Positions 32,550 to 42,580 of a stretch of 64,000 bases of DNA are shown here, one piece after another; the stretch's first letter is position 1, and the number at the start of each line of letters is the position of its first letter. The translations under genes were made by a program, and so were the position numbers. The DNA comes from Paenibacillus eucommiae (GTDB lineage: Bacteria; Bacillota; Bacilli; Paenibacillales; NBRC-103111): the NCBI RefSeq assembly GCF_017874215.1, contig NZ_JAGGLB010000018.1, positions 140,415 to 204,414 of the forward strand. Direction: 5' to 3'. Under the pieces are notes generated by a model. That model ran no database searches, was not told the DNA's origin, and saw nothing but the letters and a program-made list of their open reading frames with translations.

Positions 32550-34478
32550 TCACTTATCCGTAAACATCCGCTTCAAATAAGGATTCGACGTAAATTGATC
32601 TCCTTGATACATGTAGATCCCATCAACTCCAAGACTCTCATAGTGCTCAAAATAAGACTTAAGATCGTTTGGCGTATGAGCCATATCCAAGCTGCCTGCT
32701 CTTGCTTCACTGCCAATACTCCATTTCCAGCCGTCTATACATCCAAAGACTTTAACTTGCGTGCCTGAACAGAGCTTCAGATAGTGCTCTACAGGCGGCA
32801 AAGGCTCGCTTGAGACTAAATTCGAAGGGACGATTCCATCCAAGAGATGCTCAGCCACACAAATTTCCATTGCCTTGTAATAAATTGGCTGATCTGCTGG
32901 AATTCTTACCTTTAGCTCTAGCTTTCTGCCGGTCATCCGTTCTTTTTCAATCAGCTTCTCACGTGTACTTCTTATTATCTCTATGAGTGTCTCAACGGAC
33001 TGATTCGCATAATGCCTCATGTAGTCAAATACCAGTCCATCAATGTCATACTTCTCTATCAGCTCATGAATGACCGCAAGCGCGTATTGACGGACGGGTG
33101 CTACCGAATAATCCAAATCACCGTCCTTGATCCACTGCGGATGATCCCTGACAAACTTCTCGGACAATTCAGGAATGCCCAGATAAGGACGGTTCATCCC
33201 GATATTGGCTGTAAATCGTACAGGCTTGACGTTCGAGCTGTGATTCGAAGCTTCCAACGCGCTGTCCTTCTGCCAATCTTCCATGTGGTCTTTCATATGA
33301 TCCTTCATATACTGAATGGATTCCTGGAGAATGTCACAGCTATTGACTAGCTTCACAGGATCATCGATAATCGTGTTCTCATCCGTCATCGAGGGCAAAT
33401 TCAGCTTCTCCAGAAAGCTGCTGTGATGAAGCGACTTCATGCCGATGCGGATCGTTTGGCAATTGATTTCCTGGGGATTCAAGCGCATGAACTCTTCCAG
33501 CATAATGCTGTTCATCGTTTCCGCATCGTGAAAGCCATGCAGGGTATAGCTGTAAGGCTCATAATAAAGGATGAGCTCTGGAGTCTTCAGCTTGCTTGCT
33601 GATGAATCTTCCTTCTGCCTCCAAGCGAGTCCTTCCGATTCTGCTGATCTGTCTGATCCTTCCACTGCAACTGTTTCGGCCGCTTCCAGTGGTACAAGCT
33701 TGACGTAATCCAGCGGTACAAAATCGTAATGATTGACAATAGACTCCTGCAGCTGGGTTATTTCTATATAGCCATGGTCAATGGAACAGCGCTTCCAAAA
33801 AATCTCTTTGTTTTGTTTGCCTCCATAATCACTTTGCAGCAAATCCATACTATTTCCCGGAGTAATAAAGCGGCGATAGGCCTCCCCTTCCGTCCTCGCC
33901 AGAAAGCGCGGAGTCCCGCTGCCAAAGCCAAAATGAATGTCATACTCCCCAACTGTGTTTAAAGGAATTCGAAAAGCAGGCAACTGCTCCTTATATTTCG
34001 CCCCTATTTGACTGCTTTTACCACCTGCTCCAGCCGGGCTGAGCTTCCAGTTCCCTTCTCCCTGCTGCGGATCCCAGGAAGCGTTATCGCCCAAGTATTC
34101 CGCCCAATTTTGCAAATAAATAACGCCCGATGGTTCCAGACTCATATGTTCCACAGCTTCTATAACCCCACTAGTAGTTACAGAGATCACTTTAACACTT
34201 ACAACACCTACATATTCCCCAAGATTGATGTACGGGTTCCAATACAAGATTGGCTCACTTTTGCCATACAATCGAACAATGCCCATAGCCTGTGCCTGAT
34301 TCCACAAAAAGCTGCTGCCGTTCAGTGCTGTTTCCGCCTCAAGATCCGCATAAATACTTGCTGTATACCAGTCATCTCCAGCAGCCTTGTATAAAACCTG
34401 ACAAGACACATAGTCATTTTCACCGGTCAGCTTCAATTCAACGAGATTGTCGCGACGCTGCTTCAACGATTGAATCAT
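32550..34478 (-). CDS. Putative TIM-barrel glycoside hydrolase-like protein (locus A)
   Basis: A 642-residue protein with no signal peptide, so probably cytoplasmic. Residues ~1-270 look like a beta-rich domain (IHFGFGSGTPRFLAR). Residues ~310-640 look like a (beta/alpha)8 barrel with DIDGLVFDYMRHY near 490, LELKVRIPADQPIYY near 540, DGIVPSNLV, TQVKVFGCIDGW near 590 and SLGVDGIYMYQGDQF near 615. The same ordered motifs occur in the SLH protein at 51679, so the two are paralogous. The Asp/Arg-rich strand ends suit a glycosidase, but no known family could be named. AAGGAG is 7 bases before the ATG. Last gene of the locus A import operon. Confidence 0.6.
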   Translation of the reverse strand: MIQSLKQRRDNLVELKLTGENDYVSCQVLYKAAGDDWYTASIYADLEAETALNGSSFLWNQAQAMGIVRLYGKSEPILYWNPYINLGEYVGVVSVKVISVTTSGVIEAVEHMSLEPSGVIYLQNWAEYLGDNASWDPQQGEGNWKLSPAGAGGKSSQIGAKYKEQLPAFRIPLNTVGEYDIHFGFGSGTPRFLARTEGEAYRRFITPGNSMDLLQSDYGGKQNKEIFWKRCSIDHGYIEITQLQESIVNHYDFVPLDYVKLVPLEAAETVAVEGSDRSAESEGLAWRQKEDSSASKLKTPELILYYEPYSYTLHGFHDAETMNSIMLEEFMRLNPQEINCQTIRIGMKSLHHSSFLEKLNLPSMTDENTIIDDPVKLVNSCDILQESIQYMKDHMKDHMEDWQKDSALEASNHSSNVKPVRFTANIGMNRPYLGIPELSEKFVRDHPQWIKDGDLDYSVAPVRQYALAVIHELIEKYDIDGLVFDYMRHYANQSVETLIEIIRSTREKLIEKERMTGRKLELKVRIPADQPIYYKAMEICVAEHLLDGIVPSNLVSSEPLPPVEHYLKLCSGTQVKVFGCIDGWKWSIGSEARAGSLDMAHTPNDLKSYFEHYESLGVDGIYMYQGDQFTSNPYLKRMFTDK

Positions 34479-34549
34479 AGGATGGCTCCTTTTTCTTTAA
34501 ATTCCTTCACTTTGCTTTAAACTCCATCACTTTACTTACAATACCATGA

Positions 34550-36202
34550 TTACTGTTTCAACAACTCACTTACCAGCGGTGCCTTATTTAATTCCACATG
34601 GATCTTTTCTAATCCTGCACTATCCAGCTTTTTCAAATAATTGTCCCATTCCTTATCGATGTCCACTTCCCCAGTTATTGCTTTATACATAAACTCTTTG
34701 CGCATAGTCTCCAGACCGGAATCATATTGTTTCGACAAATCAGCGAGCTTGGTTTCAGAGAACATATCATTTCTGTGCGGATAAATGCCGTATTTCTCCG
34801 CCCATTCTCCTCCGGCGTACTTATAAAGCTTTGCTGTTAACTCATCATGATATAAATACTGCAATTCCTTAGGAGAAATATAATTTCCATTATAGTTATC
34901 TACCTTTGGAGAATTTTCGATGCTAATCGGGCTCGATTTGTAAGGCTCTCCTTCCCAATTCCAATTCACACCTTCCTCACCGAATAAAGTCCATACTTGG
35001 GCTTCCTTATCGAAATACATATATTCCATGAGCTGTAGAATTCGGATTAGTTTCTCATCACTGACATCCTTCTTCACAACGAAGCTGTAGCGGTATGGAT
35101 TATAGTACCGGTTCGTTCCGCCTTTACCACTTTCCCCAACTTCAGGCGGTGCATATAAAATCTTGGATTCAGGTACGTTGTTTAACAATTTGTGAGGGGA
35201 GCGGTCGATATATAAAGGGTTCAAGTATTGGTATTGATTTGGAAAATAGCCGATTTTGTTAGCAGCGATCTTTTCATGAAACTTGTTCCAATCAAGCGTT
35301 ACGAATTCCTTGTCAATGTAGCCTGATTTGTATAGGGAGTTTACATATTTCAAGAAATCTTTGTACTGGTTAGATGCATAATATAAAACCGTTTTACTGT
35401 TATCCTCTACATTTTGTCCGTCTGCAAAACCGAACATGCCCTCAATGGTGGACCAGCTGTAAACCATAAATTCATTCCCGCTCATCCCGTACGTATCTTT
35501 CTTACTGTTCTGATCAGGGTCGTCTTCGGTGAAGCGCTTTAGAATATTGGTCAGCTCTGCTTGTGTAAATGGCGTATCGGTCACCCAAATTCGGCCAGCG
35601 TCATCGAGCTGCTCCAGCTTCCCATTTGGTTTGATGCCCAGATTTTCCAGCCAGTCCAGCCGGTACGTGGAGGAGAAATAAATGGAATCATCCTCATACA
35701 TCCCGGTCAGGGCTCTATATTCGTCCGGATTATCCTTCATCTGGTTCATATTCCAGCCAAACGAATATTTACTGAGCAGCTTTGCATAGGAAGGTGCATA
35801 TTGTTCAATCAGCTTTCTTGGAATTGTGCGCGTTAAACCTTGCTCATACAGCTCAAGAGAATCCTTGCCGATCCATCCAGCATCCGGCATTTCCCCTGAA
35901 GCGAGCATCAAATCGAGCTGCTGCGCGTTATTAATATCCACTTTCACATCTTTCAGCTTAATGTTTAATTGTTTTTCCAGCTGCTTCTGAGTCCAGTCTC
36001 CCTCAACAGATGTATGGAAATTAACTGAGATCCAGGAAATATCCAGCTTTTTGTCCAAAGCCCCTGCTGCCTGCTCTGTCACCTTAGGTGTTTCTGTCTG
36101 GTTATCTGTGTCGCTGCCGTTCTTTTTTTCCGAGCTGCTGCAGGCTGCTATACTGGCAACCAATACTGTCATTAGTAGTACATAGGCCAATTTTTTCAGC
36201 AT
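34550..36202 (-). CDS. ABC sugar transporter solute-binding lipoprotein (locus A)
   Basis: A 550-residue LplA-type lipoprotein: signal peptide with lipobox SIAAC (Cys 21 from ATG 36202), then a Ser/Thr/Asn linker and a large type 2 periplasmic binding fold. Length is typical of the oligosaccharide binders that partner LplB/LplC-type permeases. It delivers an unidentified poly- or oligosaccharide to the two permeases encoded just upstream. The second ATG (36202) is used since GGAGG is 8 bases away; the ATG at 36208 lies too close. No ATPase gene is in the window, as is usual for systems that share MsmX. Confidence 0.88.
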   Translation of the reverse strand: MLKKLAYVLLMTVLVASIAACSSSEKKNGSDTDNQTETPKVTEQAAGALDKKLDISWISVNFHTSVEGDWTQKQLEKQLNIKLKDVKVDINNAQQLDLMLASGEMPDAGWIGKDSLELYEQGLTRTIPRKLIEQYAPSYAKLLSKYSFGWNMNQMKDNPDEYRALTGMYEDDSIYFSSTYRLDWLENLGIKPNGKLEQLDDAGRIWVTDTPFTQAELTNILKRFTEDDPDQNSKKDTYGMSGNEFMVYSWSTIEGMFGFADGQNVEDNSKTVLYYASNQYKDFLKYVNSLYKSGYIDKEFVTLDWNKFHEKIAANKIGYFPNQYQYLNPLYIDRSPHKLLNNVPESKILYAPPEVGESGKGGTNRYYNPYRYSFVVKKDVSDEKLIRILQLMEYMYFDKEAQVWTLFGEEGVNWNWEGEPYKSSPISIENSPKVDNYNGNYISPKELQYLYHDELTAKLYKYAGGEWAEKYGIYPHRNDMFSETKLADLSKQYDSGLETMRKEFMYKAITGEVDIDKEWDNYLKKLDSAGLEKIHVELNKAPLVSELLKQ

Positions 36203-36335
36203 GTTCATAACCTCCCCATTTTCATGTCCACATTTCTTCAAACGCCTGCTAAACTAAAAGCTTAAAAATAATTCCACTTCCACCGCTTCACACACCAACC
36301 ACCTCCCTTTTAGTTCTGATATCTTTTATTTATCG

Positions 36336-37220
36336 CTATCCTTTTAACGAGCCAATCATAATGCCTTTCACAAAATATTTCTGAAAAAATGGATAGACCA
36401 TAACGATAGGCCCGATCGTGACAATCGTTACAGCGGCCTGAAAGGTTTGGCTTGTAACAAATAATCCAGGATTCTGCATCTGAAACTGCAGCGCTTCCTC
36501 TGAGAAATTGCTGGTCATAGCTACCATTCTTTGCAATATCGACTGCAGCACCATTTTGTCCTCGGAGCGGATATAAATCAAGGCATCAAACCAGGCATTC
36601 CAATGTCCGACCATAGACCATAATGCAACTGTGGCTAGTATCGGCTTGGATAAAGGCACATAAATACGGAACAAAATCGTTAAATATCCAGCCCCATCCA
36701 TAAACGCAGATTCCTCAAGGGCTTTGTCCATCGACATAAAGGTATTGCGGACTATCAAGATCGTAAAGATGCCAACGGCACCAGGCAAAATGTATACAAG
36801 GAGGTTATCCACAAGTCCAAGCTTGCGAATGATAATATAGGTAGGAATCAGGCCCCCACCAAAAAACATCGGAATAAGAAAAATAGTTGTCATCACATTG
36901 CGCAGCGGCAGATCCTTCTTCGAAAGCGGGTAAGCGGCAATCACCGTCAGCACCAGCGATAAGATCGTCCCGCAAATCGTCCTGTAAATCGTGACCAGAT
37001 AAGCAAGCGGAATCTTGTTGTCGGAAAAAGCAAAATAATAAGCAGATAAATCAAATGTCTTAGGCCATAGCCGCATGCTCAAGGATGCGGATAGCTTAGC
37101 ATCAGAAATCGATAAAATGAACATATCCCAAAACGGGAGCAAAATTGTCAAACAGAACAGCGCCATAAAGCTGTAATTGAAAATATCAAAACATTTGCTG
37201 CCCATACTCCGGTTCACCAC
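36336..37220 (-). CDS. Carbohydrate ABC permease, YtcP/LplC type (locus A)
   Basis: A 294-residue inner-membrane permease with six helices. The EAA-type loop that contacts the ATPase reads EESAFMDGAGYLTILFRIYVPLSKP. The C-terminal PFFQKYFVKGIMIGSLKG segment is typical of LplC/YtcP proteins. The start is GTG at 37220 with AGGGGG 7 bases upstream. Pairs with the LplB-type permease ahead of it and the lipoprotein after it. Confidence 0.93.
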   Translation of the reverse strand: MVNRSMGSKCFDIFNYSFMALFCLTILLPFWDMFILSISDAKLSASLSMRLWPKTFDLSAYYFAFSDNKIPLAYLVTIYRTICGTILSLVLTVIAAYPLSKKDLPLRNVMTTIFLIPMFFGGGLIPTYIIIRKLGLVDNLLVYILPGAVGIFTILIVRNTFMSMDKALEESAFMDGAGYLTILFRIYVPLSKPILATVALWSMVGHWNAWFDALIYIRSEDKMVLQSILQRMVAMTSNFSEEALQFQMQNPGLFVTSQTFQAAVTIVTIGPIVMVYPFFQKYFVKGIMIGSLKG

Positions 37221-37285
37221 TGCAAATCCCCCTGTCTATACATCTTCGTTTTCCATATATCTGCTATCTTTTATCTGCTTATCTA

Positions 37286-38242
37286 CTACCAAATTCCATA
37301 ATCGCTGAAGCGCTTAACGGTCTTGTTAGCTAAATAAATTAAAATGATGCCGATTACACTTTGGAACAAGCCCACTGCTGCTGCGTAGCCAAACTGCGAT
37401 TCTTGTAAGCCTTTTCTAAAAACATAAGTGTCAATAACATCAGCAACGTCCATCACCATCGGATTGTATAAGTTAAAAATCGGATCAAATCCAGCGCTTA
37501 ATATCCCTGCCAAGCCGAGTATAAACAAAATTGTGATTGTTGGAATAATCGAAGGAATCGTAATATAGATGGCCTTCTTCAGCCGATTGGCTCCATCCAG
37601 CTCCGCTGATTCGTACAACCCCGGGTCAATCGCACTGATCGCTGCCAAATAAATAATCGAGCTCCAGCCTACAGATGCCCATACAGTAGCCGACAGGAGA
37701 ATGGGGATAAACAGGCTTGTTTTCGTCATAAAATAAATCGGCTCCACTCCAACCAGTGACAAGATGGCATTCGCAAAACCAATTTCCGGTGACAGCATTT
37801 GATACACAAAACCACCGATGACTACCCACGACATAAAATGAGGAAGGTACGATATTGTCTGTACAATCTTTTTGTACCGTACACGACGCATTTCATTCAA
37901 CAGCATGGCGAATACGATCGGCAGCGGAAACGTACAAACAATGCTGATGATGTTAATCCGCAGCGTGTTCCAGAACGCCCTGCGGAAGATTGGATCTTCA
38001 TAAATCTGCCTGAAATAGGCGAAATTATTCCAATCACTACCTAATATTCCATCGACATAACGGAAATTTTTGAATGCAATCAGGACCCCGTACATAGGCG
38101 AATAATTAAACACTGCCAGAAATGTAATCGGTATCAAAATCATCAGGTAAAGAACCTTCATGTTCTTTACTTTTTTCCAATCTACCTTTGCCGCTTTCAT
38201 GCGGACACGCTTAGCTTCAGGAATAACAATCGGATTTTCCAT
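37286..38242 (-). CDS. Carbohydrate ABC permease, LplB/YteP type (locus A)
   Basis: A 318-residue six-helix permease. LFKNFRYVDG-like segment (IAFKNFRYVDGILGSDW near 72), EAA loop ESAELDGANRLKKAIYITIPSIIP near 205, and the terminal FLYLANKTVKRFSDYGIW-like end. It forms the heterodimeric channel with the YtcP-type permease. GAAGGAG directly precedes the ATG. First transport gene of locus A, 130 bases after the sensor kinase gene. Confidence 0.93.
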   Translation of the reverse strand: MENPIVIPEAKRVRMKAAKVDWKKVKNMKVLYLMILIPITFLAVFNYSPMYGVLIAFKNFRYVDGILGSDWNNFAYFRQIYEDPIFRRAFWNTLRINIISIVCTFPLPIVFAMLLNEMRRVRYKKIVQTISYLPHFMSWVVIGGFVYQMLSPEIGFANAILSLVGVEPIYFMTKTSLFIPILLSATVWASVGWSSIIYLAAISAIDPGLYESAELDGANRLKKAIYITIPSIIPTITILFILGLAGILSAGFDPIFNLYNPMVMDVADVIDTYVFRKGLQESQFGYAAAVGLFQSVIGIILIYLANKTVKRFSDYGIW

Positions 38243-38374
38243 GAATTTCTCCTTCTTGAACGATCATGCCATCATGATGAGGTGCTTGATATCGCTCCAC
38301 ATATGATGTTGTACTAACTATAGCTGATGAAAAACAGATTTTGGTGCAAAATTTATGGGCTTTGCATGCACTAT

Positions 38375-41161
38375 TTATGGACTTATTTTGGGAATAGTCA
38401 GCGTTACCGTTGTCCCCTTATTAGATATGCTGGAGATGCCTACACCAAATTCATCCCCGAAATACAGGCGAATTCTCGATTGCACATTGCAGATCCCTAT
38501 ACGATCCGAATGTTGCCCGCTGATGAGACTATTTCGCAGTTCGGCAAGCTTCTCCTCCGAAATACCTTTGCCATTGTCTGCAACGCTGAACTGAAGATGC
38601 TCCCCGATATCCTTGCACTCGATCCGCACGGTTCCCGCTTCACTTGTGTCTCGAATCCCATGATTGATCGCATTTTCAATGATCGGCTGTAAGATCAGCT
38701 TCAGTGTTCTGTAATTCAGCAGGGAATCTTCAACTTCCCAGTAAAATTTAATTTTCCCGCGGTAACGGAGGTTGACAATACTCACATAAGCTTTGGCATA
38801 TTTCAACTCTTCATGAACCGGAATAATCGTCTCACCCCGGCTGATGCCATAACGAAAAAGACTGCTTAACGACTTAATCATCTCAACGGCTTGATCCTTA
38901 TGATTTTCCTTAATCATATATATGGTATTGTCCAGCGTGTTCTGAAGAAAATGAGGGTTGATCTGTGCTTGGAGCGCATGAATTTCAGCCGTCTTCTTAT
39001 CAATTTCCACCTCATGCTGCTTGAGGTTAGCCATTAGTAAATCATCAATCAAATCTTCAATACGCCCTATCATGCGATTGAAATTACTGCCCAGCTCATG
39101 AATCTCATCTATGAAATAATAATCATCCGGGATGCGCTCCAAATGCTCAAGGCTTGAAATATTCAGCATGTCATTGATCCGGTTAATCGGCCTCATCAGC
39201 GTCCAGGACATATAGAAGGCCAGCAGTAAAATTGACAAAAGCAATACAACAAGCAAATAAATATTGTTAAAAATAGCGGCCGAGCTTTGTCTCGCAATCG
39301 CACTGTTAGCAAAAACGGAAGCCAAATACCACGATTTGGAGCCTGCCTGTTCATAGAAGAAAAGATGCTCGGCTCCGGCTATGTCCACTTTCCGGTTGCC
39401 GGAATTCCCATCGATAGCAGCTGCCAGATCCACTTTCCAGGCTTCCTCCCCTTGCTGCTCATGGTTTCCACTCATCCCTTTTTCGAGGCCATCATCTTTT
39501 AGAATAAACATGTCGCCGCTGCCTGCATCCAAATCGGAAAACTTCTTTTTGAAATCATCATATTTCATCTCGACCAAGGCATACCCCAGTCTCTTCCCGA
39601 TCTTCAGGCTGTTTACCGGCATGCTCAGCCTGACGATATCCGTATTGACCCGGTCCTTGTCCATCGTCCAAACGATGCCCCTGGACATCTGCTCCAGCTG
39701 CGCCGCCAGTTCCTCATCCAGCTGCTGCGCCTGCCTAAATCCGCTGGAAACAATCAGCTTGTTGTTATTGTCATACAGACTGTAAATATCATTATCAAGC
39801 CCCAGGTACACATACTGCTCAATCATATCAAAGAGAGCTGCTGTGTCAGATTCAGTCTGTGTTTGCAGCAGATTATGCGCAATCTCACTGTAGGAAATGC
39901 CCAGCAGCAGCTTTTCCTTTTTATCCATAACAATGCTCAGATTATCCGCCGCTTTCTGAAGGACAGTCTGGTAGGCGTCCGTTGTTTGCTTCGTAATAAT
40001 GGAGCTTGACTGCATATAGAACAAAGCCACAAAACAGCATATTGGCAGCATGATCGTAATAAGAAGGTAATAAAAAACTTTTTCACGCAAGGAAAACTTC
40101 CGCTTAGGAGAATCTTGGCTGAACCTGACAGTAGCCGCATCTCCAACATGATAGCGCTTGACTACACCCGCCAGTTTTGCTGCTGGACGAAGAATTCTTT
40201 TGGAAATAAACCTGGCAAAAGCAAAGGTGATCACCAGACTAATCAAAAAGGAAATAACAGCCAGACTGCGAAGCAGATCGGACTGCTCGCGGTAAGTATT
40301 TAAATCCACACTATGAAAGAGCGTCCATTTCTGAACATTCAGCTGCCTGGCATAAATTTGAACATTTTTGTCTGTGTAGACGATAGGTTTGTTTATGGAG
40401 GGGATGATAAGCTGCGAGGTGATTTTCGACTCCATCTCTTCATAGCGCTTGCCTTTGTAAACCGTATGGCCGGTTTCGTCAACGATCATCATCGTATCCA
40501 GCTCTGCTATGCGCCCGGCAAGAAAATCATCACGCAGCAAAATATATAAGTTCCCGTAAACCATAGAACCCCTGCGCAGGGAGCTCGCATAATAAACCTC
40601 TCCGGTCAAGTGCTTGGCGAAAGTCATCCCCGTCTTCCTCACTGTCGTCGTAGGCCGAAAAATGGTGTCGGGGTATTTCAGTTTGAGGTCAACCACTTGA
40701 TTGCTCCCGAGAATCCTGGCCAAATCATAGGTAAACAGCACACCACCGCTGTAATATTGGTCCTTTTCCGTAACAATATTAATACTTTTAATGTTTTCAT
40801 TATACTGGGTCAGATTTAAAAGAAACTTATTGATGCTGAGCATCCGTTCATGCTTCTCAAAAGAATTCCCTTCATTGTTTTCTAATTTGCGGATATTCTC
40901 TGCCAGGAACGGATTGTTTTCCAAATAAACAGCAATTTTTCGGGAATCATCAAAAAAAGCTTCTATATCCGAAGCGATTTGATTGAATTTAGTCGTATGG
41001 ATAACATCCAGTTTCTCAGTAATCAACGATTTGGTACTGCCCAGCAAAAGAATGGATATAATACTTAGAGATACGGCAACCGCTACGAGTGAAAGCGCAA
41101 TCAAAATAGTGTGCAAAGGAAATCTTCTTGTTTGCAGCAGCCTTAATAGGGAGAGCTTCAT
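38375..41161 (-). CDS. YesM-like sensor histidine kinase with two sensor modules
   Basis: A 928-residue membrane kinase, much longer than the ~580-600 of YesM. It has four membrane helices (about 18-40, 300-320, 370-390, 635-655), giving two separate extracellular sensor domains, each followed by a HAMP-like segment (RFISKRILRPAAKLAG; MSWTLMRPINRINDML). The C-terminal His_kinase region has QINPHFLQNT with the phosphoacceptor His about 737, and the ATPase motifs PIIENAINHGI and ADNGKGIS. It senses an external glycan or carrier state and phosphorylates the YesN-like protein encoded immediately upstream. AAGGTG is 8 bases before the ATG. Confidence 0.9.
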   Translation of the reverse strand: MKLSLLRLLQTRRFPLHTILIALSLVAVAVSLSIISILLLGSTKSLITEKLDVIHTTKFNQIASDIEAFFDDSRKIAVYLENNPFLAENIRKLENNEGNSFEKHERMLSINKFLLNLTQYNENIKSINIVTEKDQYYSGGVLFTYDLARILGSNQVVDLKLKYPDTIFRPTTTVRKTGMTFAKHLTGEVYYASSLRRGSMVYGNLYILLRDDFLAGRIAELDTMMIVDETGHTVYKGKRYEEMESKITSQLIIPSINKPIVYTDKNVQIYARQLNVQKWTLFHSVDLNTYREQSDLLRSLAVISFLISLVITFAFARFISKRILRPAAKLAGVVKRYHVGDAATVRFSQDSPKRKFSLREKVFYYLLITIMLPICCFVALFYMQSSSIITKQTTDAYQTVLQKAADNLSIVMDKKEKLLLGISYSEIAHNLLQTQTESDTAALFDMIEQYVYLGLDNDIYSLYDNNNKLIVSSGFRQAQQLDEELAAQLEQMSRGIVWTMDKDRVNTDIVRLSMPVNSLKIGKRLGYALVEMKYDDFKKKFSDLDAGSGDMFILKDDGLEKGMSGNHEQQGEEAWKVDLAAAIDGNSGNRKVDIAGAEHLFFYEQAGSKSWYLASVFANSAIARQSSAAIFNNIYLLVVLLLSILLLAFYMSWTLMRPINRINDMLNISSLEHLERIPDDYYFIDEIHELGSNFNRMIGRIEDLIDDLLMANLKQHEVEIDKKTAEIHALQAQINPHFLQNTLDNTIYMIKENHKDQAVEMIKSLSSLFRYGISRGETIIPVHEELKYAKAYVSIVNLRYRGKIKFYWEVEDSLLNYRTLKLILQPIIENAINHGIRDTSEAGTVRIECKDIGEHLQFSVADNGKGISEEKLAELRNSLISGQHSDRIGICNVQSRIRLYFGDEFGVGISSISNKGTTVTLTIPKISP

Positions 41162-41175
41162 GGTAGTTTCACCTT

Positions 41176-42042
41176 TTATCTGACGTATTGAGAGCGAAAT
41201 TCAAGGGGAGTAACCCCTTCCAACTTACGAAAGATTTTACAAAAATACGTGTAATCGTCATAGCCAATCTTCACTGCGATCTCCTTTACCTTATACTCGG
41301 AGCGGCGCAGCAGCTCCTTGGCCTTCTCCACCCTGACATACGTAATGAAATCAACGAAATTTTGGCCTGTTTCTTTTTTGAAATACACGCTGAAGTAGGC
41401 AGGGGTAATGTACAGTAATTTGGCCACTTCCTCCAGTGTGATCTTCTGATCGAAGTGCTCTGTGACATAACGTTTTGCTTTTGTGATATAGCTATCCACT
41501 TCTGTACCGCTAGGCTCCTCCGTTCCAGCTCTATCCTTTTGCCATTCTCCAGTAATTCTGTAAAGCCCTTCATTCTTATGGCTGCTTAACGGATTAGCTG
41601 AATGCCCGACAGGCGGGCTTGACGGACTCACAGCGTTAAGCGATATTGATGGCCTAACTCGTTCCCGGCTTGATAACTGTTGGCTCAGCGAGCGAAAAAC
41701 TGTTTCTATTTCAGTCTCTTCCACCGGCTTAAGCAGAAAAGCTTTAACTCCAAATTTGATCGCTTGCTGGGCATACTTAAATTCACTATAGGCACTCAGC
41801 AGCACAACATTTATTTCAGGATACAATTGCTGCAGCTCACCGGTAAATTCCAAACCGTCCATTTCCGGCATAATAATATCGCTGAGCACAGCATGCGGTC
41901 TTTGAGCCTGCACGAACTCCAGGGCTTTTCGCCCATTCTCCGCCGTTCCAATGACCTGAAAGCCGAAGTCCGGCCAGTTAAATGTATTTCTTATGCCATT
42001 TCGCACATATTCTTCGTCGTCGACAATCAATAACTTATACAT
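41176..42042 (-). CDS. YesN-like response regulator with AraC DNA-binding domain
   Basis: A 288-residue two-domain regulator. The receiver (1-120) has acidic residues at LLIVDDEE, phosphoacceptor Asp ~55 in VLSDIIMPEMDG and the KP motif in FLLKPVEE. The AraC tandem HTH covers ~185-285 (ITLEEVAKLLYITPAYFSVYFKK; KVKEIAVKIGYDDYTYFCKIF). It should activate the locus A transport genes. The ATG at 42042 follows GAGGTGGAG; a GTG six bases up is less likely. It overlaps no neighbour and lies 14 bases ahead of the kinase gene. Confidence 0.93.
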   Translation of the reverse strand: MYKLLIVDDEEYVRNGIRNTFNWPDFGFQVIGTAENGRKALEFVQAQRPHAVLSDIIMPEMDGLEFTGELQQLYPEINVVLLSAYSEFKYAQQAIKFGVKAFLLKPVEETEIETVFRSLSQQLSSRERVRPSISLNAVSPSSPPVGHSANPLSSHKNEGLYRITGEWQKDRAGTEEPSGTEVDSYITKAKRYVTEHFDQKITLEEVAKLLYITPAYFSVYFKKETGQNFVDFITYVRVEKAKELLRRSEYKVKEIAVKIGYDDYTYFCKIFRKLEGVTPLEFRSQYVR

Positions 42043-42236
42043 GCTCACTCCACCTCAATATGAAATGTTTATGTGCAATATTGTAACATAGGCTGCAGAA
42101 CCCTGTATGCTGTCTCTGGGCAGAAGCCATAAATAATTCATGGGGAATCCATAAATTTTCCATCAATTTGCCCAAGCTTTCCCCTATATTAAGTATGAGA
42201 TGTGTTCAAGAAGAAACATTGGAGCTGGTGATTGCC

Positions 42237-42456
42237 ATGCGAAGGGAAATGACTGCTAGTCCCGAAGACTGGGTCTATCGCTTATTCTTTGAATGACGGT
42301 ACATTTAATATGTTTCGGCATATTGGAGCATCCAGTGGGAAAGTCGTGGTACAAGTTTTTGCTAAAATTGAGGTTGACCATAGCGGTGAATTTTTGTTGG
42401 AGTATTGGAACAACAGCACGTTACGGACGAGGAAAAATATGTTCTTACAACGGTAA
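42237..42456 (+). pseudogene. Small ORF with an apparent +1 frameshift at a UGA codon
   Basis: An ATG at 42237 (GGAG 12 bases upstream) opens a 19-residue frame ending MRREMTASPEDWVYRLFFE, stop TGA at 42294. Skipping one base at TGAC gives Glu-Asp-Gly-Thr and a further open frame to TAA at 42456, with protein-like content (FNMFRHIG, KIEVDHSGEFLLEYWN). The joined product would be ~72 residues. This could be a pseudogene with a one-base insertion, a sequencing error, or a programmed shift. The last would need conservation. The overlapping frame 42293-42622 is not supported. I do not recognise the protein. Confidence 0.4.
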
Positions 42457-42496
42457 AACAGAAAAAGTAAGTCACGGGAGCCAGCACTCCCGTGAC
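42455..42496 (-). terminator. Terminator of the GNAT-fusion gene
   Basis: GTCACGGGAG and CTCCCGTGAC are perfect 10-base arms, with T-rich sequence (ACTTACTTTTTCTGTTTT type) after them on the minus strand. It is 85 bases beyond the stop of the large gene. Confidence 0.8.
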
Positions 42497-42580
42497 CAGA
42501 CTTTCATGCTTGCATTCGGGAATTCGTCTGGCTCATGCTCCGCAACACCCATTCCACTGCCGAGCACTACACCGCGCTTA

